43,654 nt of DNA from SXOA01 sp051004015 (lineage in GTDB: Bacteria; Planctomycetota; Planctomycetia; Pirellulales; Pirellulaceae), in the NCBI GenBank assembly GCA_051004015.1, contig JBPCKT010000035.1:1-43654 (forward strand), in the 5' to 3' direction. Shown here piece after piece: positions 22,601 to 31,417 of this stretch; position 1 is the stretch's first letter; every line of letters begins with the position of its first letter. Below the pieces are notes generated by a model. The model was not told where the DNA came from. It did not search any database and worked only from the letters and a program-made list of their open reading frames with translations. The translations under genes were made by a program, and so were the position numbers.

Positions 22601-25600
22601 ATGGAACGAACACCGCTGGTCGAAGATATCCAGAACTACGCCCAGAACATCGTCGACACGGTGCGCGAGCCCTTGCTGATCCTCGACACGACGCTCCGCG
22701 TCCGCTCCGCCAACCGCGCCTTCTACCAGACGTTTCACGTCTCGCCCGCGGAAACGGAGGGCCGCCTCATCTACGAGCTGGGCAACGGCCAGTGGGACAT
22801 CCCCGATCTGCGGACCCTGCTCGAGGACATCGTCCCCAAGAGCTCCGTCTTCGACGATTTCGAGCTGGACCACACTTTCCCGGTAATCGGCCGCCGGGTG
22901 ATGCTGCTCAACGCCCGCAAGCTCCAGGCCGGCCACCACGGCGAACTGCTGGTGCTGGCCATGGAAGACGTGACGGCGCGCAAGCGGGCGGAAGAAGCGC
23001 TGCTCGAAGCCGGAGCGTTGCAAAGCGCCATCTTCAACAGCGCCAACTTCTCGAGCATTGCCACCGACGAGAAGGGAGTCATTCAGATCTTCAATGTCGG
23101 CGCCGAGCGGATGCTGGGCTATACGGCAGCCGAGGTGATGAACAAGATTACGCCGGCGGACATCTCTGATCCGCAGGAAGTGATTACTCGCGCCAAGGCC
23201 TTGAGCGCCGAGCTGGGAACCACAATCACGCCGGGTTTTGAAGCCCTTGTCTTTAAGGCCGCCCGCGGGATCGAAGACATCTATGAACTGACCTACATCC
23301 GCAAGGACGGCAGCCGTTTTCCCGCAGTCGTCTCGGTCACGGCGCTCCGCGACGATCAAAGCGCCATCATCGGCTATCTGCTGATTGGCACCGATAATAC
23401 CGCCCGCCAGCAGGCGGAAGAGGCGTTGCTGAAGGCCGGCGCCTTGCAGAACGCCATCTTCAACAGCGCGAACTTTTCGAGCATCGCCACCGACGAAAAG
23501 GGGGTCATTCAGATCTTCAACGTCGGTGCCGAGCGGATGCTGGGATATGCGGCAGCTGACGTGATGAACAAGATCACGCCTGCTGATATTTCCGACCCGC
23601 AGGAGGTGATCGCGCGGGCTGCTGCGCTGAGCCTGGAGCTCGCGACCCCGATCACACCTGGCTTTGAAGCGCTGGTCTTCAAGGCCGCCCGCGGCATCGA
23701 GGACATCTACGAGCTGACCTACATCCGCAAGGACGGCAGCCGTTTTCCGGCAGTCGTGTCGGTCACGGCGCTCCGCGACGATCAAAGCGCCATCATCGGC
23801 TATCTGCTCATTGGCACCGACAATACCGCGCGCAAGCGGGCGGAAGAAGCCCTGCTCAAAGCCGGGGCGTTGCAGAGCGCGATCTTCAACAGCGCCAACT
23901 TCTCCAGCATCGCCACCGACGAGAAGGGGGTCATTCAGATCTTCAACGTCGGAGCCGAGCGGATGCTGGGCTATACGGCCGCCGAGGTGATGAACAAGAT
24001 TACTCCAGCCGACATTTCCGACCCGCAGGAGGTTGTCGCGCGCGCGAAAGCCTTGAGCGCCGAGCTTGGGACCACGATCACCCCGGGCTTCGAGGCCCTG
24101 GTTTTCAAGGCCGCGCGAGGAATTGAGGACATCTACGAGTTGACGTATATCCGCCAGGACGGCAGCCGCTTTCCGGCGGTCGTCTCGGTCACCGCACTGC
24201 GAGATGATCAAAGCACCATCATCGGCTATCTGCTCATCGGCACCGATAATACCGCCCGCCAGCAAGTGGAAGCCGAGCGCCTGCTGCTCGATCAGCGCGT
24301 CCGCGACCAGCAGTTCTACACCCGCTCGCTGATTGAATCCAACATGGATGCCCTGATCACCACCGATCCGCGCGGCATCATCACCGACGTGAACAAGCAG
24401 ATGGAGGCGCTCACCGGTTGCACGCGCGACGAGCTGATCGGCGCGCCGTTCAAGGACTACTTCACCGACCCGGAGCGAGCCGAGGCCGGCATCAAGCTGG
24501 TGCTGGGCGAAAGCAAGCTCACCGACTATGAGCTCACCGCCCGCGCCCGGGACGGCAAGGAAACCGTGGTGTCCTACAACGCATCCACCTTCCACGACCG
24601 CGGCCGAAAGCTGCAGGGAGTCTTTGCCGCGGCCCGCGATGTCACCGAACGCAAGCGTTACGAGCAATCGTTGCAGCAAGCCAACCGCGCCAAGAGCGTT
24701 TTCCTGGCCAACATGTCGCACGAAATCCGCACCCCCATGAACGCCATCCTGGGATTCTCCCAGTTGATGCTCCGCGACCAGGACCTCACCACCACGCAAT
24801 GCCAGTACCTGGGAACCATCAACCGCAGCGGCGAGCATCTGCTGGCCCTGATCAACGACATCCTCGAGATGTCCAAAATCGAAGCGGGACGCACAACGCT
24901 GAACCTATCCACGTTCGATCTGCCGGCCCTGCTCAAAGACCTGGAAATGATGTTCCGCGTCCGCACGGATGAAAAGAAAATATCGTTCTCGGTGGAGATG
25001 ATCGGCGATGTTCCCCAGTTCATCGTGAATGATATCAACAAGCTGCGTCAGGTCTTCATTAACGTGATCGGCAACGCCGTCAAGTTTACCGAGGAGGGGG
25101 GCATCGGATTGCGCGTGCTGGCGGACCGCGAGAGCGCGAAGGGACCTGGCCTCCGGGTCGAAGTCGAGGACACGGGGCCGGGCATTTCGCCTGACGACCA
25201 GGACAAGTTGTTTCGGCATTTCGAGCAGACCAAGACCGGGCAACAGACGGGGACCGGCACGGGGCTGGGCCTGGCCATCAGCCGGGAATTTGTTCGCCTG
25301 ATGGGAGGAGACATCACGGTGAGCAGCCAGGTGGGCAAAGGGAGCGTTTTCGTCATTCAACTGCCGCTCCAGGAGGGGGAGGCCCAGGCGGTGCAAGCGA
25401 AAGACAACCCCCGGCATGTGCTGAGGCTTAAGCCCGGGCAGGCGACGTGCCGGGTCCTGATTGCCGACGACATCGAGGATAACCGCCAGCTCCTGGCGCA
25501 GCTGATGGCCCCCGTCGGTTTCGAGATCCAGCTGGCGACCAACGGAGCGGAAGCCGTCCAGGAGTTTGAGCAATGGCGGCCCCATCTGATTCTGATGGAC

Positions 25601-26086
25601 TTCCGCATGCCGGTGATGGACGGCCAGGAGGCGATCCGCCGGATTAGGGCGATGGCTGGCGGCAGGGAAGTCAAGATAATCGCCGTGACCGCCAGTGCGA
25701 TGGATGACAACCGCCAGGAGTTGATGGAGGTCGGCGCCGACGACTTCATCGGCAAACCGTTCCGAGAGACAGAGCTGTTTCAGAAGATTCACGCCCATGT
25801 GGGGGTGGAGTACGATTACGCCGAGCATCCCACAGGCGCGGTGCCCGAGGAAGCGTCCGAGCTGACACGCGAGTCCCTCGCGGACTGGCCGCGGGAACTG
25901 ATCCAGCCGATGCGTGAGGCCGTGATCACGGCGGATCTGGACCAGTTGCTGGCGAGGATCCAGGAGGTTGAAGTCCGCGATCCGCGCGTTGCTCGGGGGC
26001 TGCGCCGCCTGGCCGAAGGCTTCCAGTACCAGAAACTTCTCGATTTATTCAGCACGGGGGCCTCCCTTGAATCCGGAAAAGTCTGA
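22601..26086 (+). CDS. Hybrid sensor histidine kinase with five PAS domains and a receiver
   Basis: A 1161-residue product from the ATG at 22601 (AAAAGG upstream); an ATG at 22538 is possible but less likely. No membrane segment is seen, so it is cytoplasmic. An N-terminal PAS (about 20-130, IVDTVREPLLILDTTLRVRS) is followed by three almost identical PAS copies (137-278, 279-420, 421-562) and a fifth PAS (about 575-690, ALITTDPRGIITDVNKQMEA). HisKA has the phospho-acceptor H707 in FLANMSHEIRTPMNA. HATPase_c has NVIGNAVKFTEEGG, VEDTGPGISPDD and GTGTGLGLAIS. The receiver has D1000 in LILMDFRMPVMDGQ and the Lys in FIGKPF. An 80-residue helical tail follows. The next gene encodes a receiver-SpoIIE protein, its likely output. 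Confidence 0.92.
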   Translation: MERTPLVEDIQNYAQNIVDTVREPLLILDTTLRVRSANRAFYQTFHVSPAETEGRLIYELGNGQWDIPDLRTLLEDIVPKSSVFDDFELDHTFPVIGRRVMLLNARKLQAGHHGELLVLAMEDVTARKRAEEALLEAGALQSAIFNSANFSSIATDEKGVIQIFNVGAERMLGYTAAEVMNKITPADISDPQEVITRAKALSAELGTTITPGFEALVFKAARGIEDIYELTYIRKDGSRFPAVVSVTALRDDQSAIIGYLLIGTDNTARQQAEEALLKAGALQNAIFNSANFSSIATDEKGVIQIFNVGAERMLGYAAADVMNKITPADISDPQEVIARAAALSLELATPITPGFEALVFKAARGIEDIYELTYIRKDGSRFPAVVSVTALRDDQSAIIGYLLIGTDNTARKRAEEALLKAGALQSAIFNSANFSSIATDEKGVIQIFNVGAERMLGYTAAEVMNKITPADISDPQEVVARAKALSAELGTTITPGFEALVFKAARGIEDIYELTYIRQDGSRFPAVVSVTALRDDQSTIIGYLLIGTDNTARQQVEAERLLLDQRVRDQQFYTRSLIESNMDALITTDPRGIITDVNKQMEALTGCTRDELIGAPFKDYFTDPERAEAGIKLVLGESKLTDYELTARARDGKETVVSYNASTFHDRGRKLQGVFAAARDVTERKRYEQSLQQANRAKSVFLANMSHEIRTPMNAILGFSQLMLRDQDLTTTQCQYLGTINRSGEHLLALINDILEMSKIEAGRTTLNLSTFDLPALLKDLEMMFRVRTDEKKISFSVEMIGDVPQFIVNDINKLRQVFINVIGNAVKFTEEGGIGLRVLADRESAKGPGLRVEVEDTGPGISPDDQDKLFRHFEQTKTGQQTGTGTGLGLAISREFVRLMGGDITVSSQVGKGSVFVIQLPLQEGEAQAVQAKDNPRHVLRLKPGQATCRVLIADDIEDNRQLLAQLMAPVGFEIQLATNGAEAVQEFEQWRPHLILMDFRMPVMDGQEAIRRIRAMAGGREVKIIAVTASAMDDNRQELMEVGADDFIGKPFRETELFQKIHAHVGVEYDYAEHPTGAVPEEASELTRESLADWPRELIQPMREAVITADLDQLLARIQEVEVRDPRVARGLRRLAEGFQYQKLLDLFSTGASLESGKV
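23009..24286 (+). repeat. Three tandem 426-bp copies within the histidine kinase gene
   Basis: The copies start at 23009, 23435 and 23861, exactly 426 bp (142 codons) apart. The peptide AIFNSANFSSIATDEKGVIQ is identical in all three copies, as is IFNVGAERMLGY. The DNA differs mostly at third codon positions, so the duplications are not fresh and the protein sequence has been held constant. Confidence 0.9.
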
Positions 26087-26114
26087 AAGTGGTGCGGTCC
26101 ATCCCGCCAGCAGC

Positions 26115-27329
26115 ATGGCCGCCAGCATCTTGATCGTGGACGACACTCCCGCCAATCTTCAGGTGCTGGCCGGCATGCTCAAAGACCGCGGGTATAAAGT
26201 CCGCCCCGTCCCCAGCGGTAAGCTGGCGCTGCAGGCGGCCCAGCGAGATCCCCCGGACTTGATCCTGCTGGACATCAATATGCCGGAGATGAACGGCTAC
26301 GAAGTCTGCGAGCACCTCAAAGCCGACGACCAGCTCCAGGGGATTCCCGTCATTTTCATCAGCGCTCTCACCGAGCAGCTCGACAAAGTGAAGGCCTTCG
26401 CCACCGGTGGAGTGGACTACATTACCAAGCCGTTTCAGATGGAGGAATTGCACGCGCGCGTCGAGACTCACTTGAAGCTCCGCCGCCTGCAAATCGAGTT
26501 GGAGGAGGCCAACACGCGACTGGTGAAGGCCAACGATCGAATGTCCCGCGACCTGAAGGCAGCGGCCAAGATCCAGGAGACGTTCCTGCCCCGCGAGGCG
26601 CCCCGCGTTCCGGGGACGGACTTTGCGTGGGTCTACCGGCCGTGCGACGAGTTGGCCGGCGATGGCCTGAACGTCATTCCCTTGGGCGATGGCAAAGTCG
26701 GACTCTACATCCTGGACGTTAGCGGGCATGGGGTTGCCTCGGCCCTCCTGTCGGTAACGATGAGCCGGCTCCTCTCGCCGCCGTCGGAGCCTTCCTCGAT
26801 TCTGATCCGCGAGGGAGGCGCTCTGGATCGGATCGAGATGACGCCGCCCGCTGAGGTCGCCGCCCGTCTGAACCGGCTGTTCCCGTTCGACGCGGCGACC
26901 GAGCAGTTGACGACGATGGTCTACGGGATCTTGAATGCTGTGACCGGAGACTTCCGCTATGTCTCGGCCGGCCACCCCGGGCCGGTGCATCTCCCCTTCG
27001 GCGCCGCTCCAGCGATTTTGGAAAGCCAGGGGTTCCCAATGGGCCTGACCGACAACCCCTACGAGGAGCGGTCGGTCCGCCTGGGGGCGGGAGACCGCCT
27101 GTTCCTATACTCCGATGGCGTCCCCGAGGCAATGAACTCTGCCGGCCAGCAATTTGGCAATGCCCGGCTCCTGGAGGTGATCGGACAAGGGCGGTCGAAA
27201 CCGCTCCAGGAGAGTGTCACGAACCTCCTGGGGGAGATCGTGCGGTGGCATGGATCCGAGCGGCCTCAAGACGATATCTCCATCCTGGCGGTCGAGGTTT
27301 CGACTGCGTCGGCACCTGCGCGAGACTGA
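26115..27329 (+). CDS. Response regulator with SpoIIE/PP2C-type phosphatase output (RsbU-like)
   Basis: A 404-residue product from the ATG at 26115; a TTG at 26067 overlapping the kinase stop is a real alternative, and neither has a clear Shine-Dalgarno. The receiver domain (5-120) has ILIVDDTPANLQVLAGML, the phospho-acceptor D53 in LILLDINMPEMNGYEVC, and the YITKPFQMEEL lysine. A coiled linker (LRRLQIELEEANTRLVKAND) leads to the PP2C-like domain (about 170-400): AAKIQETFLPREAPRVPG, CDELAGDGLNVIPLGDGKVG, LYILDVSGHGVASALLSV, YVSAGHPGPVH, LFLYSDGVPEAMNSAG and QDDISILAVEV. The metal-binding Asp residues are all present. Such proteins dephosphorylate anti-anti-sigma or STAS partners; none is encoded nearby. 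The 29-nt spacing puts it in an operon with the hybrid kinase. Confidence 0.9.
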   Translation: MAASILIVDDTPANLQVLAGMLKDRGYKVRPVPSGKLALQAAQRDPPDLILLDINMPEMNGYEVCEHLKADDQLQGIPVIFISALTEQLDKVKAFATGGVDYITKPFQMEELHARVETHLKLRRLQIELEEANTRLVKANDRMSRDLKAAAKIQETFLPREAPRVPGTDFAWVYRPCDELAGDGLNVIPLGDGKVGLYILDVSGHGVASALLSVTMSRLLSPPSEPSSILIREGGALDRIEMTPPAEVAARLNRLFPFDAATEQLTTMVYGILNAVTGDFRYVSAGHPGPVHLPFGAAPAILESQGFPMGLTDNPYEERSVRLGAGDRLFLYSDGVPEAMNSAGQQFGNARLLEVIGQGRSKPLQESVTNLLGEIVRWHGSERPQDDISILAVEVSTASAPARD

Positions 27330-27392
27330 CCGTAGACACGGCCGCCGCCCGGTAGCGCGCACGGGAAGATTACGCTTGTGGCGAACAAATAG

Positions 27393-28937
27393 CTACGCCA
27401 GTGCCGCTTGCCTCGCCGTCATGGCCGGCACGGAATTCAGGCCGTCGTGGATGAAGGTGCTATTGCCGGACCCCTCCTGGGCAGCTTCCAGAGCTCGCTG
27501 GGCGCGATTAAAAAGCCGGCTGGAGTCGTTCCCCTCAATGATCTGGGCCACGCCGACGCTGGCGGTGAATTGCGGCAAGTCCCCGGCGGGAACATACAGT
27601 CGCTCGACGGCCTTCCGCATCCGGTCCGCCACCAGGCCGGCATCCTGAATCTGAACCGTGGGGAGCGAAATGGCAAAGCCGCCGTCGCCAAAGACCGCCA
27701 TCTGGTCGATGTCGCGCAGGCAGCTGCTGACCACGTTCGCCGTAGCGGAGACCATCCGCTGCAGCAGCTCGTCGCCATGCGATTCTCGGAGCATCTCATA
27801 ACCATCGATGGCGCAGATCGCTAAGGAAAAAGCATGCCCCGTTCGCTTCCATTCGGACACGCGGCGATCGAGGTTCGGAGAGAAGCTCGCGTCGGAAAAC
27901 CGAATATCATAAAGCTCCGGGTGCCGGGGCTTGGCCGCGATGGCACTTGGCGTGGCGGGGGCCAGCATGGCAGCCTCCGTGTTCGGCATCGTGAGGAGGG
28001 CCGGGGTAATGGGCAGGTTCTGCCGCCCGTCGTTCCAATGTGCACAGTTCCGGCCCGCCTTCTTGGCGACATAGAGGGCCTCGTCCGCCCGGCGGATTAG
28101 CCCCTTCTCGTCCTCCCCGATGGCAATCTCGGCCACGCCCGCGCTGGCCGCTACCCGCAGTTCTTTGCCTTCAAAGAGGATGGACCGTTCATTGATCGAT
28201 GCCCGCAGCATGTCCGCCCGTTCGCGACAAGCGGCCACGGTTTCACCACGAAAGACCACCACGAATTCTTCCCCGCCGTAACGGGCGACAAGGTCGGACT
28301 CGCGGGTCTGAGACTTCATGGTTTGGGCTACGAACTTCAGGACCTCGTCCCCCGCCAGATGCCCGTGCGTGTCGTTGAACTTCTTAAAATGGTCCACGTC
28401 CACCACCATCAACGAGAACGGCTGGGCGGATCGCTGGAATTCCATCACGCACTTTTGCAGCTCCTCGTCGAGCGCCCGGCGGTTAGTGATTTTCGTCAAC
28501 TGGTCGGTGCGGGCCGCTTCCGTCTGGGTGACGAGCTCCTGCTGTTGCGCCTGCAGACGATTCTCGGCGACTTGCAGCTCCTGTTGCATCTGCTCGTTGG
28601 CCTGCAAGATTTTCTTCACTGCCGCCACCACGGCGCCCGCGTCTCCTTCCTTGACCGCAGCCAGCTCGGCGTTAATCGCTTCGATGTTGCCGCTATGCTT
28701 GCCAACTTCGGACGCCACCCCTTCGGTAAGCTCGGCCAGCTTGGCCATCAGCTCCGCGGTGCGGCCGTTGTCCCCATCCTGGCGGCTGCTCTTGTCCTTG
28801 CCCCTTTGGTTTTTGGACGACGCGAGCTCGATTTCCAGTTGCGCGCCGCTGAAGTGGTTTTGCAAGAACCAGCCAATCCCAGCGCCGAGCACGCCGGAGA
28901 AAATAGAGGCCACGATTCCGAGTAGCACCACAACCAT
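27393..28937 (-). CDS. Diguanylate cyclase with active GGEEF domain and degenerate second GGDEF domain
   Basis: A 514-residue product from the ATG at 28937 (MVVVLLGIVASIFSGVLGAG). One membrane helix (2-24) leads to a coiled coil rich in Gln/Glu/Ala (about 90-150). The first GGDEF domain (about 150-310) has the active site GGEEF at 221-225 and an inhibitory I-site RESD at 212-215, exactly five residues upstream. A linker (AMLAPATPSAIAAKP) is followed by a second GGDEF-like domain (about 345-500), where the motif reads GDGGF, so it should not make cyclic di-GMP. The protein would synthesise c-di-GMP at the membrane under product feedback. It is convergent with the hybrid kinase/SpoIIE operon, which suggests a shared signalling locus. 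Confidence 0.9.
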   Translation of the reverse strand: MVVVLLGIVASIFSGVLGAGIGWFLQNHFSGAQLEIELASSKNQRGKDKSSRQDGDNGRTAELMAKLAELTEGVASEVGKHSGNIEAINAELAAVKEGDAGAVVAAVKKILQANEQMQQELQVAENRLQAQQQELVTQTEAARTDQLTKITNRRALDEELQKCVMEFQRSAQPFSLMVVDVDHFKKFNDTHGHLAGDEVLKFVAQTMKSQTRESDLVARYGGEEFVVVFRGETVAACRERADMLRASINERSILFEGKELRVAASAGVAEIAIGEDEKGLIRRADEALYVAKKAGRNCAHWNDGRQNLPITPALLTMPNTEAAMLAPATPSAIAAKPRHPELYDIRFSDASFSPNLDRRVSEWKRTGHAFSLAICAIDGYEMLRESHGDELLQRMVSATANVVSSCLRDIDQMAVFGDGGFAISLPTVQIQDAGLVADRMRKAVERLYVPAGDLPQFTASVGVAQIIEGNDSSRLFNRAQRALEAAQEGSGNSTFIHDGLNSVPAMTARQAALA

Positions 28938-29135
28938 GAAATGTCCCAGACACGTGGAATTTCGCCGCCGGCACACGCTCGGGGAGCGCAAAACCTGCCG
29001 GCCGCGAATGTTCCTGGTGTTCCCTTGCCCGAGCGCACCACGGATTGCCCTGTTAGAAAGTACGTCGCACGTGCCTGCGGTCAAGAAAACCCCCCAAAGA
29101 GGCTGCTCGAAGAGGTGCCTGACGCCCACTATTCA

Positions 29136-30437
29136 CTACCGGCCCTTCCATTGTCTGTCCGCAAAATCCAAAAAGACCTTCCAATCGTCACGCGTCATTT
29201 GATGCTTGCCCGGCCGAATGAAGTATCCCAGCCGGCTGTCGAGGAGCTGGTTGAGCTCGGGGCGGGCCTTGGCGGAAAGCCCTTCCACTCCCAGAAACTC
29301 ATAAACCGATGAAGCGGCCTTGAGCACTTCAAACTGGCCGTCTGGATTCGCCCACAAGTCCTCTTCGGCGTTGGTGAACAGCACGGGCCGCGGAGCGCAC
29401 AAGGCAACGAGGCAATTCTGATCGAACGGCAAGAGTGATGTGTCGTCGCCGAACTTCTTGAATTCGCCGCAGAACCAATGGGGGAACGCCGCGTTGATCC
29501 GCTTCACCGATTCCGCCCGGGTATCGCTGGTGCGGCTCGGCCCTGTCCCGCCACAGCCCGCCTGATGGGGAATGGCCAGCGCAATCCGCTCGTCCATCGC
29601 CGCGGCCAGCAGCGTCGTTTTGCCGTTGCGGGAGTGACCGACCGCGGCGATGCGGCTCTTGTCAATTGTCTGGGCCCGCTCGGCAATCAGAAAATCGACG
29701 ACGCGGTGATAACCCCAAGCCCAGGCGGCAATCGCGGCGGTGTCGTCGGGCCCCGGTTCGGCGGTTTTGGATTTCCAGAACGCCGGCTCAATGCCGTCTG
29801 TGAATTCCTTGGTGTCGGGATCGAGGTCGCCGCTGTAGAAGCTGGCCAGCGCGTAGCCGCGGTCCACAATCAAGTCGACGTTCCAAGCGTCCTTCTGTCC
29901 GCCGCGCCCTTTCTCGGTGGCATGGTCGTTCTCCACGCCGGCGCAGAACTTGTAGACCCAGCTTTCAGGAACATGCACCTGCGGATGATCCACGACGGCA
30001 TGATTGCCGCAGAAGTTCATGCCGATGAAGACCGGCGCGGGCGTTTTTGATTTCGGCTCGACTAAAAGCACTCGCAGCTTGTGCTTGAGGGCTGGTTTGA
30101 CGAAGGTGATGGTGGCTTCCGAGAGAGTCGCTTTGCCCTCCAGAAACTTTTCGTCCAAGACGCGAACCTCATACTTCACCTCCTCCGGCTTGGGAGGCAG
30201 ATAGCCGTACATGTAGTGCTGGAAGAGCGCCTTGAGCTCCGGCCGGCGCTCGTTCTCCCATTGCTCCTTGCTCCGCACCTTCTGGCCGGAGAGCATCACC
30301 AGCGGATCGGGCAGCCCGGCTTGAGGCTTGAGCTCGCTGACAGGCGGGAATTCCGCGGCGGAGGAGATGCCAGGGAATGCGGCGGCGAACAGGAGATTGG
30401 CGACGAAGAAGCGTCGGATACTGAAAGCGTATGACAT
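29136..30437 (-). CDS. Secreted alpha/beta hydrolase, CE15 glucuronoyl-esterase-like
   Basis: A 433-residue product from the ATG at 30437. The signal peptide is MSYAFSIRRFFVANLLFAAA (continuing FPGISSAAEF). An N-terminal segment with LKALFQHYMYGYLPPKP is typical of planctomycete CE15/acetylxylan-esterase-like proteins. The hydrolase core has FIGMNFCGNHAVVDHPQV (oxyanion region), RGYALASFYSGDLDPD, AWAWGYHRVVDFLI, and the nucleophile S269 in RIAAVGHSRNGKTTLLAAAM, followed by PHQAGCGGTGPSR and a late GKHQMTRDDW His. CE15 enzymes cut ester links between lignin and glucuronoyl groups of xylan. Planctomycetes carry many divergent copies, so the true substrate may be another polysaccharide ester. 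It lies downstream of a WD40 gene and a heptamer array. Confidence 0.72.
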   Translation of the reverse strand: MSYAFSIRRFFVANLLFAAAFPGISSAAEFPPVSELKPQAGLPDPLVMLSGQKVRSKEQWENERRPELKALFQHYMYGYLPPKPEEVKYEVRVLDEKFLEGKATLSEATITFVKPALKHKLRVLLVEPKSKTPAPVFIGMNFCGNHAVVDHPQVHVPESWVYKFCAGVENDHATEKGRGGQKDAWNVDLIVDRGYALASFYSGDLDPDTKEFTDGIEPAFWKSKTAEPGPDDTAAIAAWAWGYHRVVDFLIAERAQTIDKSRIAAVGHSRNGKTTLLAAAMDERIALAIPHQAGCGGTGPSRTSDTRAESVKRINAAFPHWFCGEFKKFGDDTSLLPFDQNCLVALCAPRPVLFTNAEEDLWANPDGQFEVLKAASSVYEFLGVEGLSAKARPELNQLLDSRLGYFIRPGKHQMTRDDWKVFLDFADRQWKGR

Positions 30438-30476
30438 GGAGAGCAGCAGATGAGGGTAAAAGGTCAATCAAAGTCG

Positions 30477-30518
30477 ACTCTGTACTCTACACTTTGCACT
30501 CTACACTTTGCACTATGC
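30477..30518. repeat. Heptamer array (consensus ACTYTRC), six units
   Basis: Six 7-nt units without interruption. The last unit overlaps the stop codon of the WD40 gene (30513-30515). Units alternate between ACTCTAC and ACTTTGC. No inverted partner is visible nearby, unlike the other arrays. Confidence 0.8.
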
Positions 30519-31406
30519 CTTCTCCCACAGCTCCCACACCTTGATCGTCCGGTCATACCCCGCGGTGGCCAACAGCCGGTCATCCGCGGAAAAGGCGAGG
30601 CCGTAGACGGTGTTCTTGTGCCCTTCCACGGTCAGCAGGTGGCTGCCGATGCGGGCGTCATAAAGTCGCACAGTGGCATCGACGCTGCCGGAGGCGAGGT
30701 ATTTGCCGCGGGGGGAATAGAGAACAGACTTGGCAAGCTGCGTGTGACCATCGAGCGTGGTTTGCAGGTCGCCGGCGGGAATGTTCCAGATTTTGATCTT
30801 GGCGTCGCTGCCGCCGGAGGCGAGGAGTTTTCCGTCGGGCGAAAAACTGACGCACTGCGGCGGACCGGCATGCCCTTTGAGCTCCGCGATTTTCTTGGCT
30901 GCCGCCAGGTCCCAGAGCAGGAGCTGGTTGTCGTTGCCGGCGGAGGCGACGTACTTGCCGTCTGCTGAAATCGCCACGCCGTAGACTGCTTCCTTATGTC
31001 CCTTGAGCACTCCGGCCGGACTGCCGCTCTCGCTCCAGAGGCGAACATCGTTATCGTGCCCGCCGCTCGCCAGCCATTTGCCGTCGGCGGAGACGGCGAA
31101 CGACTCGATGTACTGCTGATGGCCGCCGAGCGTGGCCTCCACGCTGCCGCTGCTGACGTTCCAAATCTTCACGGTCATGTCGAGACTCGCCGAAAACAGC
31201 CGCTTGCCGTCGCTGGAGAAGGCAACGCCGCACACGCCATCCCCATGTCCTTTCAGGCGGGCCTTTTCTTCCCCGGTCGCCACGTTCCAAAGCTTGATGG
31301 AGTTATCGAGGCTGGCCGTGGCTAGGAGCGCCCCATCGGGCGAAAACGCCGCCCCGTAGGCGGAGTTGGGGTGCGTGAACGTGTAGAGGAGCTTGGCCGT
31401 GAGCAT
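30513..31406 (-). CDS. WD40-repeat protein, one seven-bladed propeller
   Basis: A 297-residue product from the ATG at 31406; the frame upstream overlaps the DUF1501 stop region and is left out. Seven regular blades fill the protein: AYGAAFSPDGALLATASLDN, VCGVAFSSDGKRLFSASLDM, IESFAVSADGKWLASGGHDN, VYGVAISADGKYVASAGNDN, PQCVSFSPDGKLLASGGSDA, AKSVLYSPRGKYLASGSVDA, VYGLAFSADDRLLATAGYDR, each closed by a [IV][KR][LIV]W or equivalent. There is no signal peptide or extra domain. It starts 11 nt after the DUF1501 stop, so the two are almost surely cotranscribed. DUF1501-WD40 pairs occur twice in this window; the link between an exported hydrolase-fold protein and an unexported propeller is not understood. 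Confidence 0.93.
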   Translation of the reverse strand: MLTAKLLYTFTHPNSAYGAAFSPDGALLATASLDNSIKLWNVATGEEKARLKGHGDGVCGVAFSSDGKRLFSASLDMTVKIWNVSSGSVEATLGGHQQYIESFAVSADGKWLASGGHDNDVRLWSESGSPAGVLKGHKEAVYGVAISADGKYVASAGNDNQLLLWDLAAAKKIAELKGHAGPPQCVSFSPDGKLLASGGSDAKIKIWNIPAGDLQTTLDGHTQLAKSVLYSPRGKYLASGSVDATVRLYDARIGSHLLTVEGHKNTVYGLAFSADDRLLATAGYDRTIKVWELWEKA

Positions 31407-31417
31407 ACTCCCACGTC

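Noticed and set aside
21167..24838. A 1223-codon open frame on the minus strand opposite the ROK and histidine kinase genes
   Set aside because: It is antisense to two clearly identified genes, has low-complexity composition (Arg, Gly, Asp, His-rich repeats mirroring the PAS copies) and no domain. High GC content keeps stops out of this frame. Only its short part in the intergenic gap was kept, as a weak candidate.
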